Source: Paramecium octaurelia
Taxonomy: Eukaryota; Ciliophora; Oligohymenophorea; Peniculida; Parameciidae
NCBI GenBank assembly: GCA_905182995.1
Contig: CAJJDP010000058.1
Coordinates: 40,793-91,056 of the forward strand
Direction of reading: 5' to 3'
Length of the DNA: 50,264 bases
Position 1 is the first letter of the stretch, and every line of letters begins with the position of its first letter. Shown here piece by piece: positions 36,740-49,221 of the stretch. The position numbers and the translations under genes were made by a program. Below the pieces are notes generated by a model. The model worked only from the letters and a program-made list of their open reading frames with translations, was not told the origin of the DNA and did not search any database.

Positions 36740-39200
36740 TTATAATATGAAAATAAAACATAGCAACCTCAATGTTCTAGGTTACCAATTAATTTTGGTA
36801 ATATGAGAAATAGCATGAGATTTAATTATCCTTGAATTCCATTTGGAAATCTGAGTGTAATTCATAATCCTAACAGTTCTTAACCCTAATATTATTATTT
36901 AACTATATAATAAACAATTGTTTTAGTCTATCTAATTAATGTACAGTGAATAATGGAGGTACTGCTTGTTAACCACTAGAAGATGATTGCACATCGTATT
37001 AAACTTAAGAAAATTGTAAATTAACATCAACATACACGAATTGTGTTTGGAATGGATTGGCTTGTAGAAATGCTATTTGATTGATGATCCAGATAAAATC
37101 ATTTTGATACTGATTCAGAATTTTTTGGTTACTTGACACAAACGGAAACCTGCATGTTGTCTATAAAGTTGAGCTTACTTACAAATTTAACAGTCAATGA
37201 CTATTGCAAGTGGATTTAAAACAGATGCCAGGCTATATCCACTTTTGTTCCTGGAGCCTGCACTTCATTTAAGTGTAATTAAACTATGTTTTAATGATAT
37301 ACAACAGGATGTACAAACATTACGAGTTCAAACAGTATCAACAGTTTGTACTTTAGATTGCACTTTAAAACCTGGATCAAGTTTAACATTTTAAGATTGT
37401 TAGGCTTAAGATTCTAATGCACTCGTAATAAGAAATAGTGTTTAAATATATTAAACAAATTTTGTAAAATAGCAGATTAGAAATTTAGATAAGATCATTG
37501 CTTTAGTATTAAATTAAGATTTTACAAAAGTAATTAATCTATCTAAGCAATCTGTATATTACAAAAAGACATAGCAAACCCTAATTGTTTAAATCTATAA
37601 ACAGCTTAGATCAGACTATGAAAAATATTAATAATCACAAGGTTTATTCTATATTTCATCAATACATGTTCAGTAAAAAAGACGGTACTGGATATGGAAC
37701 CACTGCACCAAATTATTTCAGGTCAAGCGCATGAGGAAAAGCAAGTTATTGCAAATTAAATGGTTCGTATAGCTCTTATTCAGTGTCAGCTGGTACTGAA
37801 TGTGTATTGGTAACTGGGTTCTCAGGTTTAGATCATTCGAAATGTTAACTATATCACTCTTCATGCACAGCTTTAAAAGACAGTACAGGATGTTTTCTTC
37901 ACCAGTATAGTTTTTATGGACAGCTTCATCCTGTGTTATTCTAACAGATCCTGCTACATAATGTTAATTAATCACAGCAACAGGATTGACGGATTCAAAA
38001 AGCAATTCAAAAAATGCTGCTTATATTCTTGATGCAACAGGAACTAGCTGTTATGCTAAAGCTGCTACATGGGCAGGCTATACAACAGCTGGAACTTGAT
38101 TGATCACTAATGCTGCTATGCCGGTAAAATGCTTTTGGAATTCAGCTGTAATTGGCCCTTAAACCTCTTGTCAAACATTATCAGGTCCTAATTATAGTTC
38201 GTTATTAGGATTAGGACTGGATCACTGAATGTTAAGACTATAGCACAGATTGTACATTGGTTTTTGATGGATCCAAATGCTAAGACCTCAAATTAACTTG
38301 TAAATAATATGCAGGTTCAACCTTAAATTGTACAAGAACTGCTACTTCAAAATGTTATTTAAAAGGTTCTATTTGTATGACAATATTAAATGTTGTATCT
38401 GATTGTGCTAAAATAACTGGTACAGCTGGAACAATAACCTATAGTCTTATAACAGAGGATGCAGTGCCAATCAAGCAAGAAGTGGCTGTGTATAATAATA
38501 TGCTCAGTGTTCAGGATACACAGCACTGGCTTCAGATAATGTTAAATGCAAAACAAAGGTTTGAGAAGATTTTACCTTTTCCACAGATGCTTTATGTAAA
38601 CAAGCTAATGATTAATACACAACAAATGGAATAAATTGTGTCAAAAGAGGAATATGCATCTAAGCTTTAAGTCAAGCTGAATCTATTTTATCTGCAACAG
38701 GTTAGTAATGTGAATGAATACTAGTTGTTTTTAATGGATCAAATGTAGTAACTTCTCCTACTTATTGTAATTTTACAATTTGAGAGTATTACAAGCGAAT
38801 TTGCATGTGCTGATTATTTTACAAATCGTACAACAAATATTGGTGGATGAGTCACTAAATCAACTTGTTCAGCTGTCACCATTGATGCTGCTTGCACAAC
38901 TGCTTTGAATGGTACAATATCCGTTTGTGGTGGTGTATTAAATAAATGCAGAGATTACGATTGCTAAGAGCTTAGTAGAATTTACTCATGCTGAATTACT
39001 TTATGTTCAGAAACCAACACTGATGGAAGTTGTGTTACAGGATATGATGGAGCTTGCTTGCATTTAATTTGTTCCATATTTGAATTCTTCAGATCGAAAA
39101 GTATGTAATCTATATACATCTTGTGCTGATGCTTTCTATATAACTCTTTGAGAATGTAGTTCCATCTGATGTGCAAATTGACAATTATGAAGAACATGTT
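36740..39200 (+). pseudogene. Decayed Cys-rich surface-antigen-like gene
   Basis: Periodic Cys residues with Thr, Ala and Gly spacing resemble Paramecium surface (immobilization) antigens and relatives. The clearest pieces are 36919-37075 (CTVNNGGTACQPLEDDC, CKLTSTYTNCVWNGLAC), about 37205-37290 (CQAISTFVPGACTSFKC) and about 38810-39060 (STCSAVTIDAACTTALNG, then CSETNTDGSCVTGYDGAC). Between them the frame shifts and TGA codons interrupt, for example near 37285, 38851 and 38989. The base composition is less AT-rich than the neighbourhood, as is usual for such genes. No start codon followed by a signal peptide is left. A working product would be a GPI-anchored surface coat protein. Only scraps survive, so a functional copy must lie elsewhere. 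Confidence 0.68.
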
Positions 39201-39260
39201 CTTATATAATTGTAAAATAATGAATTGATAATTATTATTATTTCAATTATTTAGATTTAA

Positions 39261-42200
39261 ATGGACACCTTTAAGTGTAGATTCATATCTCATGAAAATG
39301 AAGAAATTATTGGATTTTGCTTGAATTAGGATTGTTAATATGCAACTTAATATTGTTATGAATGTTTAACTTCTATTCATTCATAGCATTAAAATGATTG
39401 CGTTCGATTCTCTAAAATGAGTGATTCCATTAATGAATTCATAGAAGCTTACAATCAATCAACTAAATAACTCAAAGAAATCTCAAAATCAGTTTAAAAT
39501 TGTTTTGAATAGGTTTTTAAAATAATCGAATAAGATGTTAACAAATTAGAAAATATGAAACATCAACTTGAAACCAAGGAATATATAACCTTAAAGTCAT
39601 AAATCAACATTAATAAAAAGTAATTCTCAAAGGAAAATGAAAATTAAATATGTATTCATTAGAGTAATATTAATAGAAAAACGAATAATAGAATATAATG
39701 ATATTCTTATAACAATTAAGAATATGGTAAGAGATTTAAACAGCAGTTAAATAGGTTCTGGTAAGTTAGAGAAAAAAAAAATCATCATTAAAGAAATTTA
39801 GATGGGTAATGATGAAAAGAAATAGAACATAATATAATCTGAAAAACATGTTAGTGAAGGTATATGAATATCATTAGATAAAAGGATTGGCATTACATAA
39901 TGTTAATAAATATCAAGAAGCAATTGAATGTTACGACGAAGCTATTACAATTAACCAATAAAATGAGTGCGCATAGTATTGCAAGGGTATTTAATTGGTA
40001 AACATTTTCAAATAGGAAATTCATTAATAAAATTGATTAAATATCAAGAGGCAATTGAATGTTACGACAAATCAATTGCTATTAACGTAAAATATGATTC
40101 TGCATGGGATAAAAAGGGTATTTAATGATTGGAATTATATTTAGGAAATGCATTATACAATCTGAATAAATATCAAGAAGCCATTGAATGCTACAACAAA
40201 GCTATTGCTATTAATCCAAACAATCATTCTGCAAGTTATAATAAGGGTAGTAAATCTTTAAACAGTATTATTTTAGGAAATGCATTATAAAATTTGAATA
40301 AGTATCAAGAAGCAATTGAATGTTACGACAAAGCAAATGCTATTAATCCATTATATGAACATGCGTGGTATTAAAAGGGTAGTTAATCTTTAAACAATGT
40401 TACTTAGGCTTGGCGTTAGACGATTTGAAGAGATATCATGATGCAATTGAATGCTACCATAAAGCTATTTGTATTAATCCAAAATATGATAGCGCATGGT
40501 ATAAAAAGGGTAGTAAATTGTTAAAAATTATTATTAAGGAAATGCATTATAAAATTTAAATAAATATTAAGAAGCGATTGAATGTTACGACAAAGTTATT
40601 GAAATTTAAGTAAAATATGATTCTGCATGGGATAAAAAGGGTATTTAATGATTAGAATTATATTTAGGAAATGCATTATACAATCTGAATAAATATCAAG
40701 AAGCCATTGAATGCTACAACAAAGCTATTGCTATTAATCCAAACAATCATTCTGCAAGTTATAATAAGGGTAGTAAATCTTTAAACAGTATTATTTTAGG
40801 AAATGCATTATACAATTTGAATAAGTATCAAGAAGCAGTTGAATGTTACGACAAAGCAAATGCTATTAATCCATAATATGAACATGCGTGGTATTAAAAG
40901 GGTAGTTAATCTTTAAACAATGTTACTTAGGCTTGGCGTTAGACGATTTGAAGAGATATCATGATGCAATTGAATGTTACCATAAAGCTATTTGTATTAA
41001 TCCAAAATATGATAGCGCATGGTATAAAAAGGGTAGTAAATTGTTAAACTTCATTATTTAGGAAATGCATTAAAAAATTTGAAAATATATCAAGAAGCAA
41101 TTGAATGTTATGAAAAAGTTATTGATATTAATTTTAAATATGATAACGTTTGGTATAACAAAGGTAGTTAATCATTTATAATTATGTTTTAGGAAATGCA
41201 TTATTCAATTTAAATAAATATCAAGAAGCAATAGAATGTTATAACTTAGAGATTGCTATTAATCCATAATATGAACATGCATGGTATTAGAAGGGTAGTT
41301 TATCTTTAAACAATGTTACTTAGGCTTGGCGTTAGACGATTTGAAGAGATATCATGATGCAATTGAATGCTACCATAAAGCTATTTGTATTAATCCGAAA
41401 TATGATAGCGCATGGTATAACCAGGGTAGTTAATTAAACCTTATTATTTAGGAAATGCATTATACAATTTAAATAAATATTAAGAAGCGATTGAATGTTA
41501 CGACAAAGCAATTGCTATTAATTCAAAATTTGACTCTGCATGGAATAACAAAGGTATTTAATTGTTTAAGAATTTTCTTTAGGAAATGTATTAGACGATT
41601 TAAATAAATATCAAGAAGCAATTGAATGTTACGACAAAGCTATTGCTATTAATTTAAATTATGATAATGCATGGTATAACAAGGGTAGCTAATTATGAAA
41701 TTTATTTAATTAGGTTTGGCATTATAAAATTTGAATAAACCACAAGATGCAATTTAATGCTATGACAGAGCTATTGCTATTGAGAAAAAATTTGATAACG
41801 CTTGGTATAACAAGGGTAGTTGATCATTAAATATTAATATTTAGGATTGGCATTATAAAATTTGAATCAAAATTAAGAAGCAATTTAATGTTACGACAAT
41901 GCCATTGCTATTAATTAAAAATATGATTTAGCATGGAATAACAAAGGTAGTTAATCAGGATTCATTTTTAGGAAATGCATTAGCCGATTAGAATAAATAT
42001 CAAGAATCAATTAAATGTTATGACATAGCTATTGCTATTAATCCAAAATTTGATTCCTCTTATAATAACAAAGGTAGTTAATCTTTAAGCATTTTCATTT
42101 AGGTTTTGCATTATACAATTTGAGAAAATATAAAGAAGCAATTGAATGCTATGACAAAGCTATTGCTATTAATAAACAAAACGAATAGGCATGGTATAAC

Positions 42201-42467
42201 AAGGGTAAGCCTTTTTAAAATTTAGGTTTGACACTACAAAAGTTATTTAAATATAACGATGCAACATCCTGTTTTGATCAAGCCCTTAATCTACAAACTG
42301 CTCATAATCGATTACAAATTAAAGGTATACCAACCATTAATTTATAATTAGCTGATTCATTATTTTAATTAGGAAAATCATCAGAAGCTAAAAAATATTA
42401 TTTGGATGCTTTGGAAATAGTATCAAATGAAAAGATTTATATATTGAACTAACTATCAAAGTTATGA
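39261..42467 (+). CDS. Zinc-finger and TPR repeat protein, about 20 TPR exons
   Basis: ATG 39261 begins MDTFKCRFISHENEEIIGFC, then CYECLTSIHSQHQNDC: a Cys/His B-box-like finger. A helical, Lys/Gln-rich linker crosses a 25-nt intron (39652-39676). From about 39893 come some 20 units of 34 codons, each its own exon, with consensus GNALYNLNKYQEAIECYDKA, I.INP.YD.AW..KG. Introns of 22-30 nt (GTA...TAG, a few ending AAG) always follow the first base of the same Gly codon. All units read stay in frame to TGA 42465-42467, with a C-terminal unit (ADSLFQLGKSSEAKKYYLDA) shared with the 294 gene. Estimated length is about 880 aa. TPR superhelices bind partner proteins; the finger may bind zinc and mediate dimerisation. 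Being intact, it is the reference for the decayed paralogue at 294-2961. Confidence 0.87.
40075..41045 (+). repeat. Tandem duplication of a four-TPR block (period 523 bp)
   Basis: Blocks starting at 40141 and 40664 are nearly identical for several hundred bases, including the intron sequences. The two right-hand units of the block recur a third time at about 41280-41420. The period of 523 bp equals four TPR exon-plus-intron units, so the duplication is recent and keeps the reading frame. Confidence 0.85.
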
Positions 42468-45274
42468 AGCATTAACATATTTGGATTATAATTATTTTAT
42501 ATTCTTATTAGGATTTATTCAAGTTTATGTAGCAATGATTTTTTCTTAAGTAACGCTTTCTGTTAAACCTTAAATCAATGTCTTATCATTTATTTAATGA
42601 TATTGGATATATAATTATTATTATCTCAACTCTATTTAGAAAATAAACTAAAACTCTTTTGCAAAAATTTTACATCAGTATAAGTCAAATGATATCAGTT
42701 AAATTTATATCTTGATTATTTTGAGCGGAATGTTAGGAGAATATAGATTTTATGGTTTATAAAAAGAAATTTAAGTTTACTCCAAACAACTGAGGAAAAA
42801 TAAGGTATTGCTGAATTTTTATTATTTTGGCTCTTAAAGAATTCATAATTAAAAATGTTTACATACATATATTCTAAATCTCCCTCAATGATTTTTTAAT
42901 TTAACTTCCTGATGTTATTTGGTTTTACAGAACAATCGGTAAGAGAATGGTTCAAGATGTATATAATTTGAGCATACCACTTCTATAAGTCTTTTCTACT
43001 CATGAAATTTTAGCAAATTATGAAATATATTATTTTTAATGGTTGGCATAGGATTTTCTATAATCTAAACAGGTTTAGTACCAGTGCATGCACACACTTG
43101 AAATAAATAAATATAGTGTGATATATAAATCAACGTCTTGATCAAAGGTTTAATTATCATTCAAAGCAAAACATTTTAAATTAAATGCAGAAAAAGTAAG
43201 AACTTTTGTTATGCGAAAATAAAAGATGCCAAAGAACGAAATGATAATATCAAAATTTGAAATCAAATTAGATAAATAAAATGACTAAAATTAACAAATA
43301 GTATCAAAAGTTTTGCTTATGGTAAACAACAGTGATAATTAATTTATTTATCAATAGATCTAAAATGAGGGCTATATTTAAATTCTAAAAATTAAAATTT
43401 TTTATTTTTTGAAGTCTCCATGAAATTCTTTAATGAGATTACCTCGTTAATAAAATTGAGTATAATATTGACAGGATAATGCACAATAGCTTTAGGTTAA
43501 TTCTAGCTCCATAATTATACTTTCATAACTTAAAAAAATAATAATTTCGAATAATTCAAAGTATATATTGAAAGTAAATTGCATGAATTGGTTGGTTTTG
43601 ATTTTGCAAAATATAGCTTAAGACTTAAGAAAGATTAGCTGTCAAACATTAATAATATCTATTGTAGAGGGTAAATTTTGAATTAGGCACACTTCAAATT
43701 TTTATTGATATAGAAAGCTTTCTTTCTTTTAGCATTTAGGATATATTCCAAGAAATGATATCTCATATACAACTTTAATACATTACTTCCTATTATAATG
43801 ATATGTTTGTAGATCTTAAAGAAAATGCAAAACAATAAAAAAAATTGATTTTGACTATAAAATTTAAGAAGGATTTCGATTTAACTTTAATAAAAAAAAT
43901 TGAAAGGAAGAAAGAAATTTTAGTCAAGTTAGAATATACTCATTTATTGCAAATTTTAGCCACAAAAAATTTACCAAGAAGTTAAACCATACCTTAGAAA
44001 TTCAAAGCTTCCTATATATATGCTCAATATTTTCTTTATAGTTTACCTATTATTTCTATACTTTCATATTAATGTGTGATTAGATTTCTAATTTAATTGA
44101 TAAAGATTAAATTTTTATAGTTTTTCTAATTTGACCAAAGTAATCTAATCAAGCACTTTCACCCTGAAACTCTATATACTACGACATGTTTATACTTAAA
44201 ATACAAGAACATATTCTAGTATTATTTTAAATGAGTTGTCATGTATACCTTAAGGATTTTTTTATTTTTAATAAACCTCTCTTATAAAACCTAAGAGTGA
44301 ATACATTTTATTGTTTGAAACCAAATCAAAAATAATACTATTTATCTGATTATTATTTGCAGTATTTTTCAAAATATATCTAACAGCGCTAATGTATACA
44401 TATACTTTAAACAAGATACTCCAGTAGTAAAAAGAATAAAAAATTTCTTATAAATGAATATTAAATATGTACTATTCTAAATTAAAATGATACACAAATT
44501 TGTGATATATTCATAAAGCCTATAGATCTATAAGCGCTGGCTAGATTTATAACATCAATATCTATCAAGAAATACGGAGTTTTTGACTTAATATTAATAA
44601 GCCATTCTTTCTTAAATCCTTGAAAGTTAAATATCATCCATTTTTACAAAAACATATATCAATTAATCAACTCTACTTCATAACCTAATCTATTTCTAAC
44701 CTAATCAGTGTTTTAAAGTAAGATTTCCAATATGTTAGGATTCTCAAAATAGACCATCCATTTTAAATGTTAATTCAATGATTTTTCTTTTTTGACCATC
44801 AATGTATATCGATTCCCTTACCAAAATGTCATTTTGCAGAATCTCTGATATCTAGATTGATTTCATGCTCAATAAATTATTATAAATTTACAGATAATAA
44901 GATATAACTGTTTCTAATCAAATTGATATTAACCTTGAACCTTCATTTGAAATGAACTGTTAACAAAACATTCAAATATTTTCTAAAATTCTTTCATCAA
45001 AAATCTTCTTTGATTTTTCAGTTTAATTCCTTATCATCTAAACTAAAGATGGCTATAAAACTTTTTTTGGATGAACATATAAGACTAAGCAATTATGCTA
45101 ATAAAATTTAATATTATTACCTTTTAAATAATGGATGAATAAGGAAAAAAACCATTCAGAAATATCAAAATAATAACTTTAGTAAACATCAAATACCATT
45201 AATTAGATATTGAATGAAAAATTTGTTTTTAAAATAAATGAAAATAGTTATCTTAAATTTAATGATATTTCTAT
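42468..45274. other. Region of decayed or unassigned sequence
   Basis: About 2.8 kb without an intact gene. On the plus strand, about 42785-42980 contains EEKQGIAEFLLFWLLKNSQL ending in TGA, and about 43200-43415 contains KMPKNEMIISKFEIKLDKQN and VSKVLLMVNNSDNQFIYQQ ending in TGA. They look like relics of one gene but match no family I know. About 44000-45270 shows no clear signal, apart from short minus-strand helical frames near 45060-44780. Confidence 0.35.
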
Positions 45275-47648
45275 TCAATTATCATAATTTATATCTCTAT
45301 GGTGTTCTTTATTTTTTAAATCTGTTTCTATCCATATTCCAACTTTTCTATTATTTTAGTATAAACCACTAGAAATTAGTTATTTATTCTTCCAAGGAAA
45401 ATCGCTAAACTCTTTCCATTCCCCAATTTTAAAACCTGTTCCACCTTCATCATATGATCCCTCACCTCTAACAAATATTAAGTATCATATCTTACATTTT
45501 TTCAAAATTTTCATTCATTTTGTCCCTCATTTAAATTTCCCATTTATTGACTTTTTTATTATTTTTATATTCTCCATTATAAATAATTTACGAATATCGA
45601 TTAAATCCCTCACTTAATTCAAACCACTTACCAATCTTATTTTCATTACCCTCTTCATCATATTGCCCACCACCACTAGAGAATATTTAAAAATTTTACA
45701 TCTTCTGTTTTTCATTTGCATCACTATCCTGATAATATATATTCCAGATACCAATCTTTTTCCCATTTTTATATTCACCATTAAGGAAGATTTAAGAGGA
45801 ATGTCTAAAATCATCGCTCACCTCATTCCACATTCCAACCTTATTACCGTCCTATGCATAAGATCCACCGCCACTAGCATGCTTAAACTTTATTATTGTT
45901 ACATTTAATTTTTCTCATAATAAATATTCCACCTGTTAACTTTTTTTCCATTATTATATTCGCCTTCATAAGTAACCTAAGTCAAATTATCAAATCCATC
46001 ATGTAGTTCAATCCAATTCCCAATTTTGTTCTCATTCCCTTGTTCATCATATTATCCACCTCCACTAAAATTGAGCAATTTAAATTTAGATTACATCTAT
46101 TCAAATGGCTTTTTCAAACTCTATCTAAAATTGATATTCCATTTATTTATTTTTTTCCCGTTATGATAATTACCCTCATAGGTAACTTAGGTCAGGTCAT
46201 CAAAAAAGTCACTTAACTCAATCCATTTCCCAATCTTTAGACTTTGTCCTCCTCCATTGTATGAGCCACCACCCCTAGTCAACATTTATTCTCTAATGCT
46301 TACATCTTAATATTCTGATTTTCCCATTAATATCTCCACCAAATATCCCATCAACCGACTTTTATCCCATTTTTATATTCACCTTTATAAGTGACACACG
46401 AATGATCCCAAAAATGACTGCTCAATTCAACCCATTATTCCATTTTATTTCCTTATTCATTATATTTTCCACCACCACTAGTTATCAATAATTTATTTCA
46501 ATACATAACATTTTCTCCATAAATATACTTCCACTTCCCAGTTCTTAATCCATTCTAATATTCTCCAACTTTATAGACCTAGGCTTTACTATGGAATTAT
46601 AGATGTTAATAATCTACCTCCAATAATTCTTAATTATTTCCTTCCACTTGCCTTATTTTTTTTCATCAACGGAGTATAATTTATTTAAATTATAATATTA
46701 TTTTTAATTATACTCTCCTCCCACATCTTATAAAATTTTTCCTTCCCATTTAATCGTCCATTTACCAATCTTTAAATTATTTTATCCATATTATCCAACC
46801 CAATTCAAGTTCATTATTTGATCCATATTAGTCATTACTTTAGGTTTCTTTGATATTTCTTTGATCGAATCACTAATAAGATTAATAAATATTGGTAATC
46901 ATACCTCCTAATGATTGCTCCATCTTTAATATATTCTATTCTATTATCATTTTTAAATGTTATGCCGAATTAAATATTGATTAATTTTCCTGTGGTATCA
47001 TTGCACATGCGATTTTTCTTCTCGATTGTACCTACTTACCAAATTTTTTTTTTTTTCTGAATTTATAGTTGTATTTTTTTAAAAACCTTTGATATCCTAT
47101 TTTTCTTATTAATTAAGACACTGTTATTAATAATTTTAGAAGGATTTTTTCTGAATGTTTTCATTTAATTTCTTAAGTATAGTATTTAAGGATTAGAATA
47201 TGGAATTTTTCTATTTATTCCAAGTTGATAATTTCTTGTTCATTATGATATCTATTAAAAATCCTAGATCCTAGACTGAAAACTCAGTTAGGGGGGTATC
47301 TTTAGTTAAGACAGTTTCAAATTTATTGTCAATGATTTCGATTTATTTCAATAACTTTATTATTTCATCATTAAAATTTTCAACCATTTTCTTGACTAAT
47401 ATTTCAATTGAATGAAATAACGATTTAAACCCAATGTGGATTTATTGTCTTTATATGTTGTTATTAACAAAGTTATTTTCTTGTGCTGCCATTTTTAATT
47501 TCTCTGAAAAAATATTCAAATACAATAAGAACTTCTAATTCACACCATGATTTTATGTGCATTCAGAGCACAGTAGTCTTTGACATTAATGCGATGCTGT
47601 ACAAATGAAAGAAATTGGAAATACAGCATGATGCTAGCAGTAAATCAT
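45275..47648 (-). pseudogene. Zinc-finger/MORN-type repeat pseudogene carrying a retained IES
   Basis: ATG 47648 gives a Cys/His finger (MIYCQHHAVFPISFICTASH, then CQRLLCSECTQNHGVNQ), matching in layout the start of the 11326 gene. A long helical region and a 32-nt intron (46873-46904) follow, then the family segment MTNMDQIMNLNWVGQYG..NLKIGKW. At least six MORN-type units come next, for example GGGQYDEQGNENKIGNWIEL and VTYEGEYNNGKKVNRW. Breaks are many: a frameshift at a 13-A run (47044-47056), a shift after GKWKE near 46650, in-frame TGA near 46500 and 46357, and shifts near 45875 and 45470. The C-terminal exon ends at TGA 45275-45277. The family role is structural or membrane-associated. 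This copy is probably dead, although a 29-nt GTA...TAG stretch near 45875 could be read as an intron instead of a frameshift. Confidence 0.68.
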
Positions 47649-47862
47649 AATTTATTTTAATAAATGAAATTTCTTATAATTATCTTTCACGTTTAATTGC
47701 TAAGATCAATACTATTCTACTGAATAAATGAAAAATATTCTATTATATGTATAATTTTCAATATAAATTTAACAATTAATTAATTATTCTTTTTATAATG
47801 TAATTATTTAAATAATTAAAAAAAAAATTTCAATTATTCTCATTATCTTTTTTATGAAATAC
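46469..47862. repeat. Direct repeat, copy 1 (1394 bp, contains the 36-bp insertion)
   Basis: Recurs at 47864-49221, which is shorter by exactly 36 bp. It ends at the N and contains the 5' half of the MORN-type pseudogene plus its upstream region. Confidence 0.93.
46675..46710. other. Candidate retained IES, 36 bp
   Basis: Present in this contig copy and precisely absent from the other (TA at 48070-48071). TA-bounded; the inward ends TATAATTT and TATAATTA are inverted repeats and begin with TAYA like the IES consensus. It lies inside the MORN-type pseudogene, in frame (36 = 12 codons) and without TGA. All but a few of its bases are A or T. Confidence 0.75.
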
Positions 47863-47863
47863 N
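47863..47863. other. Assembly gap (single N)
   Basis: Third contig join; the repeat ends on one side and restarts on the other. Confidence 0.95.
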
Positions 47864-49221
47864 CCACCACCACTAGTTATCAATAATTTATTTCAATACA
47901 TAACATTTTCTCCATAAATATACTTCCACTTCCCAGTTCTTAATCCATTCTAATATTCTCCAACTTTATAGACCTAGGCTTTACTATGGAATTATAGATG
48001 TTAATAATCTACCTCCAATAATTCTTAATTATTTCCTTCCACTTGCCTTATTTTTTTTCATCAACGGAGTACTCTCCTCCCACATCTTATAAAATTTTTC
48101 CTTCCCATTTAATCGTCCATTTACCAATCTTTAAATTATTTTATCCATATTATCCAACCCAATTCAAGTTCATTATTTGATCCATATTAGTCATTACTTT
48201 AGGTTTCTTTGATATTTCTTTGATCGAATCACTAATAAGATTAATAAATATTGGTAATCATACCTCCTAATGATTGCTCCATCTTTAATATATTCTATTC
48301 TATTATCATTTTTAAATGTTATGCCGAATTAAATATTGATTAATTTTCCTGTGGTATCATTGCACATGCGATTTTTCTTCTCGATTGTACCTACTTACCA
48401 AATTTTTTTTTTTTTCTGAATTTATAGTTGTATTTTTTTAAAAACCTTTGATATCCTATTTTTCTTATTAATTAAGACACTGTTATTAATAATTTTAGAA
48501 GGATTTTTTCTGAATGTTTTCATTTAATTTCTTAAGTATAGTATTTAAGGATTAGAATATGGAATTTTTCTATTTATTCCAAGTTGATAATTTCTTGTTC
48601 ATTATGATATCTATTAAAAATCCTAGATCCTAGACTGAAAACTCAGTTAGGGGGGTATCTTTAGTTAAGACAGTTTCAAATTTATTGTCAATGATTTCGA
48701 TTTATTTCAATAACTTTATTATTTCATCATTAAAATTTTCAACCATTTTCTTGACTAATATTTCAATTGAATGAAATAACGATTTAAACCCAATGTGGAT
48801 TTATTGTCTTTATATGTTGTTATTAACAAAGTTATTTTCTTGTGCTGCCATTTTTAATTTCTCTGAAAAAATATTCAAATACAATAAGAACTTCTAATTC
48901 ACACCATGATTTTATGTGCATTCAGAGCACAGTAGTCTTTGACATTAATGCGATGCTGTACAAATGAAAGAAATTGGAAATACAGCATGATGCTAGCAGT
49001 AAATCATAATTTATTTTAATAAATGAAATTTCTTATAATTATCTTTCACGTTTAATTGCTAAGATCAATACTATTCTACTGAATAAATGAAAAATATTCT
49101 ATTATATGTATAATTTTCAATATAAATTTAACAATTAATTAATTATTCTTTTTATAATGTAATTATTTAAATAATTAAAAAAAAAATTTCAATTATTCTC
49201 ATTATCTTTTTTATGAAATAC
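47864..49221. repeat. Direct repeat, copy 2 (1358 bp, lacks the insertion)
   Basis: Second copy of 46469-47862. It contains only the 5' half of the MORN-type pseudogene (47864-49007, minus strand, ATG at 49007), cut by the gap. It is not an additional gene. Confidence 0.93.

Noticed and set aside
38377..38634. Plus-strand 85-aa frame under the standard code
   Set aside because: It is out of frame with the Cys-rich antigen segments around it and has no Cys periodicity.
46675..46710. The 36-bp insertion as an intron
   Set aside because: It lacks GT...AG ends on the coding strand and is absent from the DNA of the other copy, which an intron would not be.
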